Source of the DNA: Flammeovirgaceae bacterium UBA1842
Lineage (GTDB): Bacteria; Bacteroidota; Bacteroidia; Cytophagales; Cyclobacteriaceae
Assembly (NCBI GenBank): GCA_002338655.1
Contig: DDIU01000034.1
Location: forward strand, 1 to 64,000
DNA: 64,000 nt
Direction of reading: 5' to 3'
Shown here: one piece after another, positions 44,160 through 52,810 of the stretch
How the letters are laid out: each line of letters opens with the position of its first letter
How positions within the stretch are numbered: position 1 is the first letter of the stretch
The notes under the pieces: generated by a model
Seen by the model: only the letters and a program-made list of their open reading frames with translations
Databases searched by the model: none
What the model was told of the DNA's origin: nothing
Position numbers and translations under genes: made by a program

Positions 44160-45464
44160 TTATTGAGCGGCTACTTGCATCAATAGTCCACATAACCACG
44201 CACCATAAGTACCAAGGGCATATCCCAGCACCGCCAGTAGAACCCCAACAGGTGCTAGAGAGGGGTGAAACGCGGCTGCCAATACGGGAGCAGAGGCTGC
44301 CCCGCCAATATTAGCTTTACTTCCAATAGCTAAAAAGAAATAGGGTGAATGTGATATTCTTGCAGTAATTATCATGATAATAACATGTATGGCCATCCAG
44401 ATCAGCCCAACTAAAAAGAAGCCTGGATTATAAAAGATGGCTGTAATATCCATTTTCATCCCGATAGTGGCTACCAGTATAAAAATAAATACCGTTCCTA
44501 TTTTTGAAGCCCCAGCCCCTTCAAGCTGCCTTAATTTGGTAAAAGACAAAATAATTCCAAAAGTAGTGGCAATCACCACAATCCAGAAAAATTGGCTATC
44601 CAAACTTAGCTTCCCTAAATAAGGGGCATTTGTCGCTATTGCCGGGGCAATCCAATCTGCCAAACCATGTGATAATCCAGTAATTCCAAAAGCGATTCCC
44701 AACAGTAGGATAAGGTCTGAAGTGGTGGGTATTTTAGCAATACTAAGGCTATATGCTTCTATTTTATCTTTCAGTGTAGTAATAGCAGTACTATCTGCTT
44801 TGAAAAACTTATCGATTTTATCACTTCTGCTTATTCCCAATAAAAGTATTGCCATCCATATTTCGGCAACTATTACATCTACAGTTATACTTATCGAATA
44901 CAATTCATTCGAAGGTTGGAACAACTCATACATAGCGGCTTGATTAGCACCACCACCAATCCAACTTCCTGCTATAGTGGACATACCACGCCAGACTGCA
45001 TCGGGGCCAATACCTCCAACAAATTCAGGATTAATATGTGATACTATCAATATGGCCAGCGGCCCACCAATTATAACACCAATAGTAGCCGCAAAAAACA
45101 TAATCAATGCCTTTGGCCCTAATTTAAAAATCTCCTTCAGGTCAATACTTAAAGTCAACAACACCAAACAGGCCGGCAAAAGGAAGCGAGATGCCACAAA
45201 ATACAATTTTGATGTTTCTGCATTGACCAAACCAAATGTATTTAGCAAAGAGGGCAAGAAATAGGCCAACAGAATGACAGGTATTATTTTATAGAACTTG
45301 ATCCAGAAGGGGGATTTAATTTCAGATGTTTTGAATATAACAGCCAACACAAACATCAATATTCCAAAAATAACTGCATCATTTGTGATCAATCCTTCGC
45401 TATGCTCCATATATTTTTCTTTTTTTAAAAGGGCAAATAAGTTAATTAATGAATTGATAAACAA
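44160..45464 (-). CDS. DUF819 family membrane transporter
   Basis: A 434-residue inner-membrane protein with about 10-12 hydrophobic helices. The stretch MSTIAGSWIGGGANQAAMYELFQPS and the later IGSKANIGGAASAPVLAAAF are hallmark glycine-rich motifs of DUF819 (YjcL-like), in core form GSWIGGGANQAAM and NIGGAASAPVLAA. The two motifs look like inverted-repeat halves of an ion-coupled carrier. The substrate is unknown. The start at 45464 could be moved to an internal Met (MEHSEGLITND, residue 19), which better matches the family N-terminus. Confidence 0.85.
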   Translation of the reverse strand: MFINSLINLFALLKKEKYMEHSEGLITNDAVIFGILMFVLAVIFKTSEIKSPFWIKFYKIIPVILLAYFLPSLLNTFGLVNAETSKLYFVASRFLLPACLVLLTLSIDLKEIFKLGPKALIMFFAATIGVIIGGPLAILIVSHINPEFVGGIGPDAVWRGMSTIAGSWIGGGANQAAMYELFQPSNELYSISITVDVIVAEIWMAILLLGISRSDKIDKFFKADSTAITTLKDKIEAYSLSIAKIPTTSDLILLLGIAFGITGLSHGLADWIAPAIATNAPYLGKLSLDSQFFWIVVIATTFGIILSFTKLRQLEGAGASKIGTVFIFILVATIGMKMDITAIFYNPGFFLVGLIWMAIHVIIMIITARISHSPYFFLAIGSKANIGGAASAPVLAAAFHPSLAPVGVLLAVLGYALGTYGAWLCGLLMQVAAQ

Positions 45465-45530
45465 GCGGAAAGCATTGCTACCTGTTTAGAACTATGTTAT
45501 TTACTACTTCATTTTACGTTACGATCGTCC

Positions 45531-45561
45531 TTGTCTGTTGTCTCTCAACTCCGTAAGTTTG
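45531..45561 (+). promoter_or_regulatory. Promoter of the ACMSD-like operon
   Basis: TTG (45531-45533), 20 nt, TAAGTTTG (45554-45561): a full match to the Bacteroidota promoter pattern. It lies 34 nt before the start codon at 45596. Confidence 0.6.
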
Positions 45562-45595
45562 CAGGATTCATTAACGCACAAATCTTCTTTCTATA

Positions 45596-46606
45596 ATGCT
45601 TAAAATCGACATGCACACCCACATCATTCCAGAGCATATGCCTAACTGGACAGATAAATTTGGGTATGGCGATTTTATATACCTACAGCACCATAAAGCT
45701 GGCTTTGCCAAAATGATGAAGGGCAATCAGTTTTTCAGGGAAATCGAATCCAACTGTTGGGATCCCGAGTTAAGGATAAAAGATTACGCCAAATTCAATA
45801 CCCAGGTACAAGTAGTTTGCACTATTCCTGTGATGTTCTCTTATTGGGCTCAGCCAGATGATTGCCTGGAACTAAGTAAGTTTTTGAATGATCATATCGC
45901 TGATTTGGTTGTCAGATATCCAAAAAATTATATTGGTTTGGGTACTGTCCCCATGCAAGATGCTGATTTGGCAATTCAGGAGCTGGAGCGGTGCAAAGAC
46001 ATTGGTTTAGTTGGAATCCAAATTGGATCAAACATCAATGACGAAAACCTTAGCGAGGACAAATTCTTCCCCATTTTCGAGGCCTGTCAGGAATTAGGGT
46101 TGGCAGTAATGGTACATCCATGGAATATGATGGGTTTTAAAAGTATGACCAAATATTGGCTTCCATGGCTAGTAGGTATGCCTGCCGAAACCTCCCGTGC
46201 AGTTTGCTCCATGATATTCTCAGGTATTTTTGAACGTTTGCCAGAGTTGAGAGTAAATTTTGTACATGCTGGCGGCTCATTTTTACCGACCATAGGCCGG
46301 GTTGAACACGGCTTCAATTGTAGACCCGACCTTGTTGCGATAGATAATAATGTAAACCCCCGTGAGTATTTAGGAAAATTTTGGGTGGACTGCATCACCC
46401 ATGATGCTAAGATGTTGGAGTATGTATTAGATGTGCAGGGTCCAGGTAAAGTCACGTTAGGTACCGATTATCCATTTCCATTGGGTGATTTGGAAATTGG
46501 CAAGTTTATTGAAGACATGTCTTTACCTAAAGAAACAGTTGAAGATATTTTTTGTGATTCAACACTTCAGTGGCTAAACCTGAATAAGAAAGATTTTATA
46601 ATATGA
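45596..46606 (+). CDS. Amidohydrolase family protein, aminocarboxymuconate-semialdehyde decarboxylase (ACMSD)-like
   Basis: A 336-residue TIM-barrel metal enzyme of the ACMSD/amidohydrolase-2 group. Metal ligands are visible as the HxH in IDMHTHIIPEHMP, the His in VMVHPWNM, the His in NFVHAGGSFLP and the Asp in LGTDYPFPLGD. FLPTIGRVEHGFNCRPDL is typical of true ACMSD, which decarboxylates a kynurenine-pathway intermediate; VEHGFNCRPDL is the key part. No other kynurenine gene is in the window, so the actual substrate is open. Its stop overlaps the next start (ATGA). Confidence 0.85.
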   Translation: MLKIDMHTHIIPEHMPNWTDKFGYGDFIYLQHHKAGFAKMMKGNQFFREIESNCWDPELRIKDYAKFNTQVQVVCTIPVMFSYWAQPDDCLELSKFLNDHIADLVVRYPKNYIGLGTVPMQDADLAIQELERCKDIGLVGIQIGSNINDENLSEDKFFPIFEACQELGLAVMVHPWNMMGFKSMTKYWLPWLVGMPAETSRAVCSMIFSGIFERLPELRVNFVHAGGSFLPTIGRVEHGFNCRPDLVAIDNNVNPREYLGKFWVDCITHDAKMLEYVLDVQGPGKVTLGTDYPFPLGDLEIGKFIEDMSLPKETVEDIFCDSTLQWLNLNKKDFII

Positions 46607-47223
46607 TTAAATATGTAGCCTTTTTTTTTCTTGTATTAGCCATTCAACAGGTATTAGGGCAAACCCAAGAGGAGAAAATAAAACAAATTGAATTTGAGCA
46701 GGAGTTAGCAAGAAATGCAGAATTGAATAGAATGATTGACCAAGGTGTCAATTTAATGAATGATGGGCAATATGAAGAGGCTAATATAAAGTTCAAAGAA
46801 GTGCTGAAAGCAGCTAAAGTAGTGCCATCTGACCTCACCTATTATTTCGGTAAAAATTCATTTTACTTAGGCAAATACAAACAAAGCATAGATTGGCTAA
46901 ACAAGTATATTGAACTGAAAGGCACAAAGGGTGTCCATTATGAAGACTGTGTTACATTATTAGACAAATCAAATCAAGCTTATTTAATTGTACGTGACAA
47001 AGAAAGAAAAGAAGCACAAACCGTGCTCTCGTCTAGTTATGAAATAGATTGCGGCCCCACAGGCAAAGTAGTTTGCCCTGTTTGCTCTGGCAACGGGGTT
47101 ATAATCCAAAGAGGTGCATTTGGAGATATTTATAAGACTTGTCCATACAGCGATGAGCAAGGATACCTCACTTGTGATGAGTATAACCTACTATTAAAGG
47201 GAGAGTTAAAACCCAAATTTTAG
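46603..47223 (+). CDS. Exported TPR-like protein with C-terminal cysteine-rich (DnaJ-type) motif
   Basis: A 206-residue protein, family not recognised. A signal peptide ends near VLGQTQ (residue 20). A helical TPR-like pair lies at about 45-110 (LMNDGQYEEANIKFKEVL). The C-terminus has VVCPVCSGNGVIIQRG, followed by KTCPYSDEQGYLTC, similar to one half of a DnaJ zinc finger (CxxCxGxG). The Cys residues suggest a metal or disulfide site outside the cytoplasm. It overlaps the ACMSD-like gene by 4 nt, although the functional link is unclear. Confidence 0.7.
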   Translation: MIKYVAFFFLVLAIQQVLGQTQEEKIKQIEFEQELARNAELNRMIDQGVNLMNDGQYEEANIKFKEVLKAAKVVPSDLTYYFGKNSFYLGKYKQSIDWLNKYIELKGTKGVHYEDCVTLLDKSNQAYLIVRDKERKEAQTVLSSSYEIDCGPTGKVVCPVCSGNGVIIQRGAFGDIYKTCPYSDEQGYLTCDEYNLLLKGELKPKF

Positions 47224-47224
47224 A

Positions 47225-47232
47225 TATCTTTG
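47225..47232 (+). promoter_or_regulatory. Putative -7 box upstream of trhO
   Basis: TATCTTTG matches TAnnTTTG and starts 2 nt after the preceding stop codon. The start codon is 27 nt downstream. No TTG is found at the expected -33 distance. Confidence 0.4.
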
Positions 47233-47258
47233 CATCGTTTCTAATTCATTCATGCAAA

Positions 47259-48287
47259 ATGATATTACATAACAGAGTCAACAAAAACATACTTAAAGAA
47301 AAGCTCCAACTAAGCCAGGAAAATAGGATAACCCTATCTTTTTACCGCTACATCAAGTTTTCAAATCCTTCAGAATACAGGGATAAACTCTATGCGGATT
47401 TTTTCCAATATGGTGTTTTCGGACGGATTTACATCGCCCATGAGGGCATTAATGGTCAAATTAGTGTTCCTGAAACCAGTTTCGATGGGTTTAAAGATTA
47501 TATTGAGTCCAATAATGAGTTAAAAGGCATCAGGCTCAATATTGCTATTGATGACAATGGAAAATCCTTTTTTAAATTAAAAATACAGGTGAGGAGCAAA
47601 ATTGTAGCAGATGGGCTTAATGATGACACTTTTGATGTAACCAATAGAGGAGTTCACCTTTCCGCTGAAGACTTTAATAAGATTGCCAATGACCCAGATA
47701 CCATCATCGTTGATATGCGGAATCACTATGAAAGTGAAGTAGGTCACTTTGACAATGCAATATGCCCTGATGTAGATACGTTTAGGGATGCATTGCCTGT
47801 GGTGGAGAAGATGTTGGAAGACAAAAAGGATAAGAACATAGTGATGTACTGTACCGGTGGAATCCGTTGTGAGAAAGCTAGTGCCTATTATAAACACAGA
47901 GGTTTTGCCAAGGTGTTTCAACTGGATGGAGGGATAATTGAATATGCTCGTCAGGTTAATAAAAATGGCCTTGAAAATAAATTTAAGGGCAAAAATTTCG
48001 TTTTCGATGAACGATTAGGGGAAAGGATTTCAGATGAAATTATAAGTGTATGTCACCAATGTGGTGAAAAAGCAGACACTCACACTAATTGTAAAAACGA
48101 TGGCTGTCATCTACTATTTATTCAATGTGAAAAATGCGCCAATAAATTTGAAGGCTGCTGTTCAGAAGAATGTCAAGATATTATAAATCTACCGGAAGAA
48201 AAGCAAAAAGAAATTAGAAAAGGGGTGAATAAAGGACGGCAAGTATTTAAAAAGGGTAGGTCTGAAAAATTGATATTCAAACAATAA
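47259..48287 (+). CDS. trhO: tRNA uridine(34) hydroxylase TrhO (rhodanese-domain, YceA family)
   Basis: It performs oxygen-dependent hydroxylation of tRNA U34 (ho5U). Its 342 residues comprise an N-terminal alpha/beta domain with GRIYIAHEGINGQIS, a rhodanese domain with active-site C198 in MYCTGGIRCEKA, and a C-terminal tail with many cysteines (CHQCGEKADTHTNC, CEKCANKFEGCC), a likely zinc site. The length and motifs fit the family. The stop overlaps the mogA-like start by one nucleotide. Confidence 0.9.
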   Translation: MILHNRVNKNILKEKLQLSQENRITLSFYRYIKFSNPSEYRDKLYADFFQYGVFGRIYIAHEGINGQISVPETSFDGFKDYIESNNELKGIRLNIAIDDNGKSFFKLKIQVRSKIVADGLNDDTFDVTNRGVHLSAEDFNKIANDPDTIIVDMRNHYESEVGHFDNAICPDVDTFRDALPVVEKMLEDKKDKNIVMYCTGGIRCEKASAYYKHRGFAKVFQLDGGIIEYARQVNKNGLENKFKGKNFVFDERLGERISDEIISVCHQCGEKADTHTNCKNDGCHLLFIQCEKCANKFEGCCSEECQDIINLPEEKQKEIRKGVNKGRQVFKKGRSEKLIFKQ

Positions 48288-48820
48288 TGGCAAAAGCACG
48301 TATCGGTATCATCAATGTTTCAGACAGGGCCAGTAAAGGCATTTATGAAGATATTCCGGGCAAAGCAATAGTTGAGACTCTCTCCCAATACCTTACTTCT
48401 GAATGGGAAAGTGAATATGTAGTGTTACCAGATGAACAAGATCAGCTTGAGGCCAAAATGATCGAAATGGCAGACTCTAAAGATTGTTGTTTAATAGTAA
48501 CTTGTGGAGGCACTGGTCCAGCGGTTAGGGACGTTACCCCTGAAGCCACTGAAAGGGTTTGTAATAAAATGCTACCGGGTTTTGGGGAGCTAATGCGGCA
48601 AGAAAGTCTGAAGTATGTTCCAACGGCCATCTTGTCAAGACAGACCGCAGGGATCAGAAATAAAACCCTAGTCATAAATTTACCTGGGAAACCAAAAGCA
48701 ATAAGAGAGTGTTTAGACGCTGTATTTCCAGCTGTACCTTATTGCATAGATCTAATTGACGGGCCTTATTTGGAATGTAACCCAGAGGTGATTAAGGTAT
48801 TTAGACCGAAGAGCAACTAA
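48287..48820 (+). CDS. mogA: Molybdopterin adenylyltransferase
   Basis: It adenylates molybdopterin before Mo insertion in molybdenum-cofactor synthesis. The 177-residue protein starts RIGIINVSDRASKGIYED and carries TCGGTGPAVRDVTPEAT and INLPGKPKAIRECL, all MogA/MoaB motifs; MogA is preferred over MoaB because of the family's DVTPEAT and ASxGxYxD forms. No other moa/moe genes are in the window. It sits between trhO and the peptidase with 1-nt overlaps on both sides. Confidence 0.88.
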   Translation: MAKARIGIINVSDRASKGIYEDIPGKAIVETLSQYLTSEWESEYVVLPDEQDQLEAKMIEMADSKDCCLIVTCGGTGPAVRDVTPEATERVCNKMLPGFGELMRQESLKYVPTAILSRQTAGIRNKTLVINLPGKPKAIRECLDAVFPAVPYCIDLIDGPYLECNPEVIKVFRPKSN

Positions 48821-49800
48821 TGGCAAGAATAAAATACTATTACGACACAGAGACCTGTAAATATGAAAGGGTTAAGGTGAAAAGCACCGACATAATCCTG
48901 AATTTACTTGGGCTTGCCTCATTGATAATAGGTTGTGCTGTGGGCTTATTAATGCTTTATAATAACTATTTCGAATCACCTAAGGAGTTGATGCTGCGTA
49001 ATGAGGTAGCTGAACTGGAATTTTACTATAAGAACCTAAATGAGGATGTCACCAAAATAAATCAAATACTAAACGCCCTTGAAAAAAGGGATGATGACAT
49101 TTACAGAATAATCCTAGGCGCTGAACCCATTGATGCAGAAATAAGAAATGCTGGTGCAGGAGGCTCTGAAAGATATGCTGAAATAAAAAAATCTACGAGC
49201 AACTTTCAGGAAGAAATATTTAGCCTTACAGAAAACGTTGATAAGTTGAAACGTAAAATGTACATCCAAAGCAAGTCCTATGATGAGATAATTGAATTGG
49301 CAGAAAACAAGCAAAAACTTTTTGCCGCCATACCAGCTATTCAACCAGTTGCGAATAAAGAACTTATCAGGCTTGCATCAGGTTTTGGATATCGGGTTCA
49401 CCCAGTATATAAAGTAAAAAAATTACATACCGGTATAGATTTTTCAGCAGCCATTGGTACCCCAATATATGCTACCGCTGATGGTGACATTGAAAAAACC
49501 AACGTGTCGTTCAGTGGCTATGGAAAGACCCTAATCATAGATCATGGCTTTGGGTTTAAAACCCGTTATGCCCATATGCACGAGTTTGCAGTAAAAGAAG
49601 GAGAGCATGTAAAAAGAGGCCAGGTAATAGGGTATGTAGGTAATACAGGGACATCGACTGCATCACATCTTCATTATGAGGTAATCAAAAATGGTAGGAA
49701 GATCAATCCCGTTCATTATTTCTTTAATGACTTGAACCCTGCTGAATATGAAAAGATCGTTGAATTAGCTTCAATAGAGAATCAGTCATTGGGAATGTAA
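48820..49800 (+). CDS. M23 family (LytM-type) peptidoglycan endopeptidase
   Basis: A 326-residue protein. One membrane anchor lies at about residues 26-47, with periplasmic coiled coil up to about 170. A LytM/M23 domain follows with the zinc ligands in LHTGIDFSAAIGTP (HxxxD), TRYAHMHEF and HLHYEV. All ligands are present, so it is likely an active murein DD-endopeptidase, unlike degenerate EnvC-type activators. It is the last gene of the trhO-mogA-M23 unit. Confidence 0.9.
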   Translation: MARIKYYYDTETCKYERVKVKSTDIILNLLGLASLIIGCAVGLLMLYNNYFESPKELMLRNEVAELEFYYKNLNEDVTKINQILNALEKRDDDIYRIILGAEPIDAEIRNAGAGGSERYAEIKKSTSNFQEEIFSLTENVDKLKRKMYIQSKSYDEIIELAENKQKLFAAIPAIQPVANKELIRLASGFGYRVHPVYKVKKLHTGIDFSAAIGTPIYATADGDIEKTNVSFSGYGKTLIIDHGFGFKTRYAHMHEFAVKEGEHVKRGQVIGYVGNTGTSTASHLHYEVIKNGRKINPVHYFFNDLNPAEYEKIVELASIENQSLGM

Positions 49801-49886
49801 ATCTATGATTCCAAAATAATTTGGTTTCACACAAGAATGTCAACTACCTTACCTAATTGGTCTTCAATTACTTGTAATATTACTTT

Positions 49887-50573
49887 ATGGGCAAGAAAAA
49901 ACTGATTGAAGGTTACGAATACGAATCATATAGCAAAGAAAGTTATTCCGAAAGCGAAGTTTTAATACGCAGTAAACGGTATTTTGAATGGATGGATAAA
50001 AGGAGGACTGTCCGTAAATTCTCTGATCGACCTATTGCAAAAGAGATCATTGACAACATACTGAGATCGGCCTCAACAGCACCATCTGGAGCCCACAAAC
50101 AACCTTGGGCATTTTGTGTTATTACCAATGCAGATTTAAAAAAGCAGATTAGGGACGCTGCCGAAAAAGAAGAGTACGATAGTTACCATGGTCGGATGAG
50201 CGAGGAATGGATGAAGGACTTGAAACCTCTGGGGACGGACTGGAACAAACCTTTTCTTGAAGTAGCTCCCTATTTAATCGTGATTTTCAAAAAGCCTTAT
50301 AACTTAGATAAAGAAGGAAAAAAGCACAATAACTACTATGTGAATGAATCTGTGGGCCTTGCTGCAGGTTTTTTATTGACCGCCATCCATGATGCAGGTC
50401 TCGTGGCACTTACCCATACCCCTAGCCCAATGAACTTTCTTACCAGGTTACTAAAGCGACCAGAGAATGAACGCCCGTTTCTATTGATCCCTGTTGGCTA
50501 CCCAGTAGATGAAACTTTCGTGCCGTGTCTTAAACGGAAGCCGTTGGAAGAAATAGCTACTTATTATGATTGA
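49887..50573 (+). CDS. Iodotyrosine deiodinase-like nitroreductase-family flavoprotein
   Basis: A 228-residue FMN enzyme of the nitroreductase fold. FMN motifs are DKRRTVRKFSDRPI and APSGAHKQPWAF. The last third (HTPSPMNFLTRLL, RPENERPFLLIPVGYP, LKRKPLEEI) closely follows the animal deiodinase IYD. The three residues that hold the zwitterion of the halotyrosine in IYD (Glu, Tyr and Lys with spacing 4 and 21) are seen as E96, Y100 and K121. Reductive dehalogenation of iodo- or bromotyrosine is therefore likely. Bacterial IYD enzymes are known in Bacteroidota (Haliscomenobacter). It is probably monocistronic. Confidence 0.8.
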   Translation: MGKKKLIEGYEYESYSKESYSESEVLIRSKRYFEWMDKRRTVRKFSDRPIAKEIIDNILRSASTAPSGAHKQPWAFCVITNADLKKQIRDAAEKEEYDSYHGRMSEEWMKDLKPLGTDWNKPFLEVAPYLIVIFKKPYNLDKEGKKHNNYYVNESVGLAAGFLLTAIHDAGLVALTHTPSPMNFLTRLLKRPENERPFLLIPVGYPVDETFVPCLKRKPLEEIATYYD

Positions 50574-50579
50574 GAGTAA

Positions 50580-50684
50580 AGACACAAGATTTAAGACCTA
50601 AGACGTAGACCTAACAATTAAAGAATGGATGTGAAAAGTAATTCGGAATATCTTGTATCTTATGTCTAATATCCTGTGTCTAAC
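50580..50684. repeat. 7-nt periodic array with inverted-repeat arms
   Basis: Fifteen heptads fill the spacer. The left part has units AGACACA, AGATTTA, AGACCTA and AGACGTA; the right part has ATCTTGT, ATCTTAT, GTCTAAT, ATCCTGT and GTCTAAC. The right part is an imperfect reverse complement of the left, so the array can fold into a long hairpin between the converging genes and may act as a terminator. Confidence 0.65.
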
Positions 50685-51460
50685 TACTGATTAATCATTT
50701 CTGAAAACTCCTCTACATCAAATTTGATATCGTCCTCCCCTATCTGATCAAATGGGTTTTCGAGGTGACTTTGAATATTATCAAGGCTTACAAGAATAAA
50801 ACTGAAGATGATCGGCATCATGTACTCCAACCCATGAGAATATTTTTCAGCTTCTGAAGCAAAATAAGGGCCATAGATCACGGGGAACGAATAAATAAAC
50901 ACTTTGCTATACGCCCTCAAAGTAACCGGGGTTCTATAATGTAAAATCACTTTTAGGTTTTCAAATGAAACCATGATTTTGCTTATGTACTGACTTACAC
51001 GGGACATTTCTCCAGATTGTAAATTCAGTTTTCTGAATTTTTGCAATAGAATCGACATCTCTGACAATTTGGAGTAGATCTTCTTTTCCGCTTTTTTCTC
51101 AACGTCAGGTTCACTCACAAAAAGCTCTCTAGTGCTGGAGTAAATTTCCAGTAAATGAGACTTGATTTCATCTTTATAATCACTTTCCACTCCTATCCAA
51201 TCTCTGGAAGCCTGATAGATGGATAAAACATGTGCTTTAAAATCAGCCAGTAAACTCAATGCCCGCTCCCTCCTTTTATAAGCACTGTCAATAGAAAAAA
51301 CCACCGGAAACACGATGGCTATAGCAACCAAAGTGAGTGGGAATTCAGCCACAATATGGTATTTACTACATAACCAAGTTGAAATAACGGCCAATGCAGT
51401 TATTATGAACGTTTTATAATTAATTATTAAAAAGATGCTCTTAAACACACGCATAGTCAA
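50684..51460 (-). CDS. Bestrophin-like membrane protein (uncertain)
   Basis: A 258-residue protein. Two N-terminal membrane helices lie at about 14-28 and 36-57, and there are further hydrophobic stretches around 180-200 and 228-248. The part after helix 2 (SAYKRRERALSLLADFKAHV, ASRDWIG) and the overall layout recall bestrophin-family anion channels, which have R-x-x-x-A-x-x-W/F stretches there, but similarity is weak. No other function is suggested. It is monocistronic. Confidence 0.55.
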   Translation of the reverse strand: MTMRVFKSIFLIINYKTFIITALAVISTWLCSKYHIVAEFPLTLVAIAIVFPVVFSIDSAYKRRERALSLLADFKAHVLSIYQASRDWIGVESDYKDEIKSHLLEIYSSTRELFVSEPDVEKKAEKKIYSKLSEMSILLQKFRKLNLQSGEMSRVSQYISKIMVSFENLKVILHYRTPVTLRAYSKVFIYSFPVIYGPYFASEAEKYSHGLEYMMPIIFSFILVSLDNIQSHLENPFDQIGEDDIKFDVEEFSEMINQ

Positions 51461-51614
51461 ATATATTTTGCAACGAATATATAAATTAATAAAGTGTTAA
51501 GAAATGGTTGTAGAAATTTAGTGCAATGGATTACCCTCAATACATAAAATGAATTTCAGTGTTAATTACTTTGATTTCCCTTGCTTTGTAAAAGTAAAAA
51601 TGATCTGTTTTATA

Positions 51615-51622
51615 TATTTTTG
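51615..51622 (+). promoter_or_regulatory. Putative -7 box upstream of yebC
   Basis: TATTTTTG matches TAnnTTTG 22 nt before the yebC start. No correctly spaced TTG is present. Confidence 0.4.
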
Positions 51623-51644
51623 CGACATTCAATTTTAACAAAGT

Positions 51645-52355
51645 ATGGGAAGAGCATTTGAATATAGAAGAGCGGCAAAAGAAAAGCGTTGGGACAAAAT
51701 GTCCAAAATATTTCCAAAGTTGGGGAAAGCGATTACTGTAGCGGCAAAAGAAGGGGGTTCTGATCCTGAAATGAATGCAAAATTGCGTACAGCTATCCAA
51801 AACGCTAAGGCCGAAAATATGCCCAAGGATAACATTGAGGCAGCTATAAAAAGGGCGGATGGCAAAGATGCAGCTACATTCCTTGAAGTAAATTACGAAG
51901 GCAAAGGGCCACATGGAGTTTTGGTATTTGTTGAGTGTGCTACAGATAATTCCAATCGTACCGTGGCCAATGTAAAATCTTATTTCAGTAAAGCGGGAGG
52001 AGGCCTAGTACCGACAGGATCATTGGAATATTTGTTTTCCCGGGATGCGGTATTTGAATTTGAAAAAACCGATGACATAGACTTGGAAGAACTGGAATTA
52101 GAGCTTATAGATGCAGGGGTTGAAGAAATCGTACTTCAGGATAATGTAGTGTTTGTGTATGGTGATTATACGAATTTTGGCAACCTTGCTCAGGCGTTGG
52201 AAGACAAAGGGATTGAGGTTTCCAAATCGTCACTTAAAAGAATCCCTACCACACCGGTAGAATTTACAGAAGAGCAATTAGAGGAGATCGAAAAAATGAT
52301 TGATAAAATCGAAGATGACGATGATGTTCAGGCCGTTTATACCAATATTGCATAA
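51645..52355 (+). CDS. YebC/PmpR family protein
   Basis: A 236-residue YebC-family protein, reported in other bacteria as a DNA-binding regulator and, for some members, as a factor relieving ribosome stalling. Conserved features are the start MGRAFEYRRAAKEKRWDKMSK (core RRAAKEKRW), NAKAENMPKDNIEAAIKRA, YEGKGPHGVLVFVECATDN and FSKAGGGLVPTGSLEYLF. The length is typical. Its stop overlaps the next gene's start by one nucleotide. Confidence 0.93.
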   Translation: MGRAFEYRRAAKEKRWDKMSKIFPKLGKAITVAAKEGGSDPEMNAKLRTAIQNAKAENMPKDNIEAAIKRADGKDAATFLEVNYEGKGPHGVLVFVECATDNSNRTVANVKSYFSKAGGGLVPTGSLEYLFSRDAVFEFEKTDDIDLEELELELIDAGVEEIVLQDNVVFVYGDYTNFGNLAQALEDKGIEVSKSSLKRIPTTPVEFTEEQLEEIEKMIDKIEDDDDVQAVYTNIA

Positions 52356-52810
52356 TGGATAAATCGCCAAAGGAAATATTTAGGCTCACTAGCCTGATCC
52401 ATGCTTTTCTGGCTGTTCCCATTACCGTCATTGGATTATTGATCTATTACAACATTGTTTCCAATCCTGCCCCATTAGAGGATGATCCGTTGTTTCTGTA
52501 TATCCCTATCGGAATTATGATGGTAGCTATTCTTGGCGCAAGGCCTATTTACAATAAAATAATAGCATCTCAGCTTCAAAGTAGTTTTATTGTAAGAATG
52601 AATGCCTTTTTGCGGGCGACCATAATTAGGGACGCTTTATTTGAAGCAGCAGGAATGGCAGCCTGTGTGTTTGCTTACCTTACCGGCAACAACACTTTGT
52701 TGCTATTAATTGCAATCATAGTATTACAGTTTTTCATCAACCGGCCTTCAAAACAAAAAATTGAAAATGATCTTAGGGCCACTAAGGAAGAATTGAAAGA
52801 ACTGGATTAA
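52355..52810 (+). CDS. Small membrane protein of unknown function
   Basis: A 151-residue protein, no family recognised. Four hydrophobic segments at about 12-32, 45-63, 87-106 and 112-130 suggest four membrane helices. The C-terminal 20 residues are charged and helical. It is coupled to yebC by a 1-nt overlap and converges on the flavoprotein gene with a 4-nt overlap. Confidence 0.65.
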   Translation: MDKSPKEIFRLTSLIHAFLAVPITVIGLLIYYNIVSNPAPLEDDPLFLYIPIGIMMVAILGARPIYNKIIASQLQSSFIVRMNAFLRATIIRDALFEAAGMAACVFAYLTGNNTLLLLIAIIVLQFFINRPSKQKIENDLRATKEELKELD

